37,936 nt of DNA from the NCBI GenBank assembly GCA_005798335.1, contig SYJV01000451.1, positions 1 to 37,936 on the forward strand. The letters run 5' to 3'. A program made the translations under genes and the position numbers. Under the pieces are notes generated by a model. That model saw only the letters and a program-made list of their open reading frames with translations, had not been told where the DNA came from and made no database searches. Positions 32,308 through 37,936 of this stretch are shown here, piece by piece (the first letter of the stretch is position 1; each line of letters begins with the position of its first letter). The stretch is from Planctomycetaceae bacterium. Its GTDB lineage: Bacteria > Planctomycetota > Planctomycetia > Pirellulales > Pirellulaceae.

Positions 32308-32962
32308 CGGTCGCAGCTTTCGTGAAAATCGCTCGATAGATCGGCTGACCGTGGCGGCGCGCACGCCGCTCGAAATGAGTCGTATAGTCCATATCGTGTT
32401 GCGGAGTTCGTTCCGGAACGAATTGTGGGCCAATCAACTCAGTGTGGTCCATCAAGAAACCGCAAATTAGTTCGTAGTAGTCCAATACGTCGGTCCAAAA
32501 ATGGAATTGGCCGCCGGCAGTAAGAACTCTCTGAATGTGGTGAAGAGAATCCTCGTTTAGTACTCGACGTTTTTTGTGCTTGCGTCGCCACCAAGGATCT
32601 GGAAAGTAGACATGCACACAGGTAACGGACTCCGCGGGGACTTTGTCCCTCACAAATGCCTCAGCGTCACCTTGGAGCATAACCACATTGCCAAGCTCCG
32701 CGGCAGTCAATCGTTGGGCCGCACGATCCGCGAATTTGGCAGCCAGCTCGATGCCGATAAACTGATTTCCGGGACGTTGCTCAGACGCTGACTGCAAGAA
32801 CAGGCCTTTGCCAGATCCGATCTCCAATTCAATCACAGAAGAATTGCCGACCAGGTTTTTCCACAGTGCGTTCTCGGCGAGCATTGCGCGCCCAAACTTA
32901 TGGTTGGCGTTGGCCAAGCTTTCCGTGAGTTCCACATTGATGGTCTTGATACGAGGGCGCAT
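32285..32962 (-). CDS. trmB: tRNA (guanine(46)-N7)-methyltransferase
   Basis: 225 residues from ATG 32962; longer readings begin upstream with unrelated hydrophobic residues. SAM-binding motif VIELEIGSGKGLFLQSASEQ, FIGIELAAKFADRAAQRL, VHVYFPDPWWRRKHKKRR (the TrmB-specific motif) and HFWTDVLDYYELI; C-terminus TTHFERRARRHGQPIYRAIF. It methylates G46 of tRNA. Its stop codon region overlaps the 3' end of the sulfatase gene by 23 bases. Downstream of the kinase/tubulin-like gene in the same orientation, 173 bases away, so possibly but not surely co-transcribed. Confidence 0.95.
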   Translation of the reverse strand: MRPRIKTINVELTESLANANHKFGRAMLAENALWKNLVGNSSVIELEIGSGKGLFLQSASEQRPGNQFIGIELAAKFADRAAQRLTAAELGNVVMLQGDAEAFVRDKVPAESVTCVHVYFPDPWWRRKHKKRRVLNEDSLHHIQRVLTAGGQFHFWTDVLDYYELICGFLMDHTELIGPQFVPERTPQHDMDYTTHFERRARRHGQPIYRAIFTKAATVTDNRPR

Positions 32963-33135
32963 AACAGGTTTGGCCGAGATTGAATTGATGCGCGGCAAAT
33001 AGTCCGCGATCTTGCAATGTATCGCCAGCATAGCCAAGTATGCAAGGGAGACCGGAGCCACAGTTGCACCATATCGATGAGAACACACCAACGGTTGATG
33101 AACAGTTTCGCGTTCTCAAAAGTTCGACGTGCGAA

Positions 33136-36100
33136 TTACACGACCGATTGGGATTCTGATTGCAGCAGTCGGTCTGCGCTCAGCCATGTTCGATCGACAC
33201 GGATGTGCAACCGTTGGGCCAACCGCAGCGTTTCGCCGTTTGGCCGCAACATCGTGGTGATGATTGCGGGCAAGTTTAATTCCGTGGCCTCGCAGATCAC
33301 GTACGGGGGCTCTCCTGCGCAAGAAGGAACAAGAGTGGTCAGGTCTTCGACAGCCTGGTTCTTCAGAAAACCTACTGCGTCGTTCGATTGTTCCGCATCG
33401 AGCATAAGCAATCGATGATGCCGGCCGCCGCATTCGGTCAATTGTGGATAGAACTCGCGCAGTTCATCGAGAGATTGGCTTGCATCCCCTTGCGCGTTAT
33501 CAAGGGATTCGAAATCGCTTTCTTTAAGTTTCATTTCGCTCATCATACGTCGAACTAAGTTTGACGCCAGTTGTAGCAGTTCGGGCAAACTCAAGTGGAT
33601 CGCCTGCGCCGCCGCTTTCCCTTTCGCTGAAGAGTCTGCCGGATTGCGACCCATAATGGACGCGAGTTGCTCTTGAAAACACTGTCCGGCGGCGTATTTT
33701 AGCACCGTCGAGTCCAGTACTGACGTGATGCGTTCGAATAGCTGCTTCCACTGAAAAGGCAAACCAACCGTCGCTGATACGTGCATTTTTGTTTTGCCAT
33801 CGCTCATCGATAGTTCGGCTTCGATCGAACCAGCCCAATTGCGAAGCTGCCGCGTGAGTTGCTCCACCGACTTGCGCAGGTTCTGCAATTCCACCAGCGC
33901 CACTTGGCACAAACGACGCAGATGATCTCGAAGCGCCTGAATCTCTAGTTTGTCGGGACGCTCGAACTGCTCGCGGCGATCGGTAATATAATTGGATAGG
34001 ACTTCCCCGTCGGTCTCGGATAAATCCACGACACGTGCGATGAACCGAATAAACAGCTTTTCAAGGCTCTCCCAGCTCAATCGCCGTTGTTCGAACAGGC
34101 CGCGAATCCACTTGCGCAGCCACGTTATTTCGTGCGAAATCTGCTGCGCATTCAGGGTCTGATCTAGCGAAATTCGGCGCGCGATCGTGGTGCAGGCTGT
34201 CGAATTCGTTTCGCGATGTATCGCGCTTGATTCGGTAGCATTTGCATCGTCGGAACTGGTGTCAGTGGTATGATGCAAGTCGAGATCGCGCAGAATTCTC
34301 GATATGTAGAGCTGCTCCATATCAGGAGTCAACGTCAGTTTACTATCGAACGAAACTTCAGTTTGCGATGCAACTGTCGAGTCCTTTACTCCACAGGAAA
34401 CGGGGGCCAAGAACCCGATACAGCGTTGCAATGCGCTATTGCAACACCAGCGCGCAAAGCGATGCAAGTTGGCATTCTGTGTAAAGCGAATCTTCGAAGT
34501 ACGCACCGTGCGCAGCCAAACGCGACTTTGCGAATCGTCACTCGTTTCTGTGGCGTGCGTTCTGATTTTATCCAATGTGCTACCGACCAATGTGTGACTA
34601 TCGATCCACACAGCGTCGGCGATCGTCTCCGGTGCATGTTGGGCGTTGCAGCCACCTTCATTGAGACCACCATCCACTAATGAGATCCAATCAAATGGTC
34701 GGCGTCCAGCTTCGCTGCCGGTGGACAAATTGGGACACAGCGGCGCGTAGACCGCTCCCGGGTACATCAGCTCGTCGATTTCCGATAAACACGAAATTGC
34801 GGCTGCTGCGCGCAGATTACTGCTCGCGTCGCCTGTCATCGTCGCCAGGGATATTAATCCCGAAAGGCGATAATCGGAATACTTCAGATTTCCCATGATT
34901 TGTCGAACGATGTAGGCGACTTCACACACCAAGGCGCTGCCAGTTCCGCCGTGCGCTGAACCGACAACGTAGACGCGCAGCGGCTCATTGACATCCTCAG
35001 CATCTAATTTCCTCTTGCGCGTGAGTTCCATTAGTTGCAGTGCAACGTTCTTGGCAACTAATTCGTAGTTATCCAGCAGTGCCAATGCGGCCAAAGGACG
35101 AACGCCTTCGGTTCGTTGCGTACGAGGGATGTTGTACAACCATCGTCGTGAGATAGGAGCAAAGCGGTCCAAGTCGCGGTTCCGATACTCCTGAGGCTTG
35201 TGCAATCGCAACAAGACAGTCTCGACAGAAGTTAGGCGTCCCGTCTTATCTTCGGAAACACAGGCATCAAGAGTCTCCGGGTCGGTATCGATTCCCAACC
35301 AACCATGATCGAAGATAGTGCGCCGACTGTCGACTCTTGAGTGCATTAGTTCGCGAAGCCTGTTGAGACTACGACAGCCAATGCCACCCAAGCCGATAAA
35401 CATACAGCGTGGAGCTTGCCAACCAATCGCGGACTCGGCTGCTGGTAGTCGTGGAGCCAACACTCGCGCGCCTCGTTGTTGGATTGCAGTCTGAGCCCAG
35501 GCAGTCTGCAGCATGCTTGAATGGCATGTGGCAGTCAGAGACTTACTCTCTGAATCGTCATCCGTTGTGACCCCAGGCCAGTTCCCAGGCCGTCCTTGAC
35601 TCGGTGGGATGTACGTAGATCCAACTTGCCTAAGTTTGTCAATAAACTCGCGGCAACTCCCATAACGGTCGCGAGGATGCTTGGCCAATGCTCGCGCCAC
35701 GATAGGACGGTCCGGCGGTGGCAGCGATTCCAGATCGGGCGCTTGCGAGAGGTGCTGGCGTGCAAGTTCACCGGTGGTACGGCCAGGAAAAGGAACCTTG
35801 CCAGTCAACATCTCGATGTAGACGATGCCCAGAGAATATTGGTCACTACGCAAGTCCGGCCGTCCATCGAACATTTCTGGCGCAGCGTAAATCGGTGTCA
35901 GCCCACTGATCATCGATTGATTTTGTTCGTGCAGATCTTTGATCAGTCCAAAGTCAGCGACTTTGATCCGGTCGGCAATCAACAAGAGATTCCCAGGCTT
36001 GACGTCGAGATGCTGTAAATTGTGTTTTTGCCACAAAAAGTCCAACGCGTCCGCGGTATCGCGCAGGAAATCCAGGAGTTGGTCACGCGGAATTCCATCC

Positions 36101-36432
36101 AGACCTTTGCGACGGCAGGCCTGATAGCGTTCCAGCAAATTGCTCTCGGCCAGTTCAGTCACGATCACCAGTTGGCGATCGACAATTTCGATACGTTCGA
36201 GAGACAATAGGAATGGGTGATGGACTGAGCGAATTCGCTGCAAGCTACGCAGTTCACCACTCGCGCGATCGTCGTCCAATGAGCCGAATACCAGCTTGAT
36301 GGCCTTCTGCAATCCACCTGGCGCGTCGGCAAGCCAAACTTCGCCGTAGCCGCCCGCACCCAGGCGATGCTTAAGCACATAGCCCGGAATTGGCTCAACG
36401 CCAGCTTGTGGAACGCTGCATACTCCGACCAT
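33136..36432 (-). CDS. Ser/Thr protein kinase fused to tubulin-like GTPase domain
   Basis: 1098 residues from ATG 36432. Kinase domain about 17-270: Gly-rich loop GAGGYGEVWL (25-34), K46 in AIKLVF, catalytic loop HLDVKPGNLL (141-150; Arg of HRD replaced by Leu), DFG at 160-162, YAAPEMFDGRPDLRSDQYSL. A polar linker follows to about 335. Then a tubulin/FtsZ-like Rossmann domain: PRCMFIGLGGIGCRSLNRL (341-359, nucleotide loop), GWLGIDTDPETLD, and a glycine-rich VVGSAHGGTGSALVCEV (489-505), comparable to the tubulin signature G-G-G-T-G-[ST]-G. The last 400 residues are mostly helical and unrecognised. Related bacterial Tubulin_2-like proteins exist, but the fusion with a kinase is uncommon. An AAA+ ATPase gene precedes it by 51 bases. 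Confidence 0.85.
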   Translation of the reverse strand: MVGVCSVPQAGVEPIPGYVLKHRLGAGGYGEVWLADAPGGLQKAIKLVFGSLDDDRASGELRSLQRIRSVHHPFLLSLERIEIVDRQLVIVTELAESNLLERYQACRRKGLDGIPRDQLLDFLRDTADALDFLWQKHNLQHLDVKPGNLLLIADRIKVADFGLIKDLHEQNQSMISGLTPIYAAPEMFDGRPDLRSDQYSLGIVYIEMLTGKVPFPGRTTGELARQHLSQAPDLESLPPPDRPIVARALAKHPRDRYGSCREFIDKLRQVGSTYIPPSQGRPGNWPGVTTDDDSESKSLTATCHSSMLQTAWAQTAIQQRGARVLAPRLPAAESAIGWQAPRCMFIGLGGIGCRSLNRLRELMHSRVDSRRTIFDHGWLGIDTDPETLDACVSEDKTGRLTSVETVLLRLHKPQEYRNRDLDRFAPISRRWLYNIPRTQRTEGVRPLAALALLDNYELVAKNVALQLMELTRKRKLDAEDVNEPLRVYVVGSAHGGTGSALVCEVAYIVRQIMGNLKYSDYRLSGLISLATMTGDASSNLRAAAAISCLSEIDELMYPGAVYAPLCPNLSTGSEAGRRPFDWISLVDGGLNEGGCNAQHAPETIADAVWIDSHTLVGSTLDKIRTHATETSDDSQSRVWLRTVRTSKIRFTQNANLHRFARWCCNSALQRCIGFLAPVSCGVKDSTVASQTEVSFDSKLTLTPDMEQLYISRILRDLDLHHTTDTSSDDANATESSAIHRETNSTACTTIARRISLDQTLNAQQISHEITWLRKWIRGLFEQRRLSWESLEKLFIRFIARVVDLSETDGEVLSNYITDRREQFERPDKLEIQALRDHLRRLCQVALVELQNLRKSVEQLTRQLRNWAGSIEAELSMSDGKTKMHVSATVGLPFQWKQLFERITSVLDSTVLKYAAGQCFQEQLASIMGRNPADSSAKGKAAAQAIHLSLPELLQLASNLVRRMMSEMKLKESDFESLDNAQGDASQSLDELREFYPQLTECGGRHHRLLMLDAEQSNDAVGFLKNQAVEDLTTLVPSCAGEPPYVICEATELNLPAIITTMLRPNGETLRLAQRLHIRVDRTWLSADRLLQSESQSVV

Positions 36433-36483
36433 CGTTCGCTCCGATTACTTGCTCGGCCTAACCTCAACGTGGCTTATCATCGA

Positions 36484-37936
36484 TCAATTCCCCAAGACAG
36501 CAGTTGCCACGGGAGAGGACACGCTCACGTTTCGAGGCAGAGTTACACAGTTTGCCGTGCGCTCCGGAGCGACTGGGGCCTGCACAACGTTCTCAGCTCC
36601 CAACGTGCCAAAGTAATTGCGACATGCATGCTGCAGGAAATCCAATCTTAGGTCCAGCGGTTCGCCTCGATACACGCAGAACGCTTTCACTTGAGTCAGC
36701 AAATCTCGTGCATGGCAACGCCGCATGGGTCGGCCAAAGCGTCGGTAGAAACTCTGAATGAATTGCTGTACAACTTCCGGGCGCCAGGGAAAACCCAAGG
36801 ACTGGCATGCTCGCCGGAAGAGGCCCGTAAATTCCGCTTCGCAAGGATTAGTAATCTCGATCTTAAAAGGGACTCGACGCAAGAATGCTTCGTCCACCAA
36901 GTCCTCTGGCTTCAAGTTTGTTGAGAATAGAATGATCTGTTCGAAAGGCATACAGATTTTCTTTCCCGTTGGTAGCGTGAGAAAATCCAAACGGCTTTCC
37001 AAAGGTACGATCCAGCGGTTCAGCAAGTCCTCTGGCGCAACGCGTTGTCTACCGAAATCATCGATTAGCAGACAGCCGCAGTTGCTTTTCAGTTGTAATG
37101 GCGCTTCGCACGTATTGCTACGCGCATCGTGCCGTACTTCTAAACTGTCGAGCGTAAGTTCGCCGCCGACGACCACCGTCGGACGTTCGATGCGAATCCA
37201 GCGGCGGTCAAAACTCTGGAAATTGCAAACTCGGCTGGAGTCGTGGCTCGTGTTTTCCGCTCGATGATAGGCGGGATCGTACAGCTTGATGATAATTCCG
37301 TCGTCCAACAGCGCATGCGGAATCCAGATTTTCTCGCCACGCAAAGCGGTTAAGCACTTGGCGAGAGTTGTCTTGCCATTGCCTGGAGGTCCGTACAGGA
37401 ATATGCCACTGTTGCTGTTCACAGCCGGTCCGAGAAAGTCGAGCCATGTTGGCTCGTACGATATATTCGACAGAGAGGCCATTAACTGGTCGCGACGAAT
37501 GGGTTCGTACTGGCTGGCCTGGGCTTCGACCGAGGTAATGTAATCGGCCAACGGAACTGGAGCGGGACCAATGTAACTAAATATCTTTTGGTGCCCCATT
37601 GCTCGTTTTTGACCGGCTTCGGTCAAACTATAGTAATAGTCGTTCAACGGCGCTGTACGAGCATGTGCAATCAATTGACGGGTGCGCAATGCGGCCATCT
37701 GCTGATCGATAATGCCGAAGGGCAATCCCAAGCGTTCGGCGACTTTACGCCCGCTGAGCGTTCCGGCGGCCAACAAGTGTTGGCAAATTAGCGATTCGAC
37801 AAGGACTTCGCTGAGACCCGCATCCTCCAGACTCGTTGGTTCGGGAGGGAAGTAGCTATCCTCGCTCAACACACTGGGCAGCGGTGCGACAGATACCGAG
37901 GCGGTATCGGTATTTAGAGTTGACGAATTGCGACTG
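36484..37936 (-). CDS. AAA+ ATPase with winged-helix-like N-terminus (5' end outside window)
   Basis: At least 462 residues. The frame is open to the window's edge; the first possible start inside is GTG 37872, so the true start is probably beyond 37936. N-terminal helix-turn-helix-like part: LICQHLLAAGTLSGRKVAER, LGLPFGIIDQQMAALRTRQL, YYYSLTEAGQKRAMG (winged-helix pattern), followed by YIGPAPVPLADY. Walker A is GIFLYGPPGNGKTTLAK, Walker B CGCLLIDDFGRQRV, sensor-like IILFSTNLKPEDLVDEAFLR and RRVPFKIE with arginine-finger candidates; RRCHARDLLTQVKAF near the C-terminus. The gene and the kinase/tubulin-like gene lie in one direction 51 bases apart, probably one operon. No exact function known. 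Confidence 0.87.
   Translation of the reverse strand, partial: SRNSSTLNTDTASVSVAPLPSVLSEDSYFPPEPTSLEDAGLSEVLVESLICQHLLAAGTLSGRKVAERLGLPFGIIDQQMAALRTRQLIAHARTAPLNDYYYSLTEAGQKRAMGHQKIFSYIGPAPVPLADYITSVEAQASQYEPIRRDQLMASLSNISYEPTWLDFLGPAVNSNSGIFLYGPPGNGKTTLAKCLTALRGEKIWIPHALLDDGIIIKLYDPAYHRAENTSHDSSRVCNFQSFDRRWIRIERPTVVVGGELTLDSLEVRHDARSNTCEAPLQLKSNCGCLLIDDFGRQRVAPEDLLNRWIVPLESRLDFLTLPTGKKICMPFEQIILFSTNLKPEDLVDEAFLRRVPFKIEITNPCEAEFTGLFRRACQSLGFPWRPEVVQQFIQSFYRRFGRPMRRCHARDLLTQVKAFCVYRGEPLDLRLDFLQHACRNYFGTLGAENVVQAPVAPERTANCVTLPRNVSVSSPVATAVLGN

Noticed and set aside
32963-33091. N-terminal extension of TrmB
   Set aside because: Non-ATG start and no family similarity; ATG 32962 gives the normal TrmB length.

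Overview
The window looks like a planctomycete chromosome segment, probably Pirellulaceae-like. It carries three DUF1559 prepilin-like proteins (each with the class-defining N-terminal [15 protein letters not shown] helix), each paired with a small carboxypeptidase-regulatory-like lipoprotein. It also has a DUF1552 protein, a sulfatase, a Tat-exported Gfo/Idh/MocA oxidoreductase, TPR proteins, an Uma2 nuclease and a Ser/Thr kinase fused to a tubulin-like domain. Base composition is about 50-55% G+C in most genes (32 of 60 bases at 2701-2760) and rises sharply inside an island (42 of 60 at 13021-13080).

Layout. 1-1140: palindromic repeats and an Uma2-family gene. 1141-2544: a DUF1559/lipoprotein pair. 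2668-6258: a three-gene block for exported proteins: an N-formylglutamate-amidohydrolase-like/BPL_N-like fusion, a RidA-family protein and a SelA-like PLP enzyme whose start overlaps the RidA stop. 6320-7829: a second DUF1559/lipoprotein pair. 8464-9744: DUF1552. 9954-11615: divergent epmB and efp, the EF-P lysylation mutase next to its substrate.

11714-16669: a decayed integrative island at the 3' end of a tRNA-Arg(CCT) gene, bounded by 29-bp direct repeats copied from the tRNA. Inside are the third DUF1559/lipoprotein pair (GC-rich), a frameshifted esterase, a PIN toxin with only the tail of an antitoxin, a separate frameshifted antitoxin, a truncated small protein and a tyrosine recombinase with its middle deleted.

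17068-23242: a DUF805-SRPBCC fusion membrane protein, an AcuI/YhdH-type oxidoreductase, and korA-korB for 2-oxoacid:ferredoxin oxidoreductase. 23640-28805: a Gfo/Idh/MocA gene, a decayed TPR gene, an intact TPR membrane protein, and a 458-bp second copy of the middle of the Gfo/Idh/MocA gene abutting a beheaded membrane-protein gene. 29152-32962: hisS, a sulfatase and trmB, the last two overlapping tail to tail. 33136-37936: an AAA+ ATPase followed by the 1098-residue kinase/tubulin-like protein, the most unusual protein pair here.

Intergenic spaces carry hairpin-forming palindromic repeats: four copies of one MITE-like family in two subtypes, plus three unrelated long palindromes, one flanked by 12-bp direct repeats that look like a target-site duplication. 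All functions are read from motifs and family knowledge; no database search was run.
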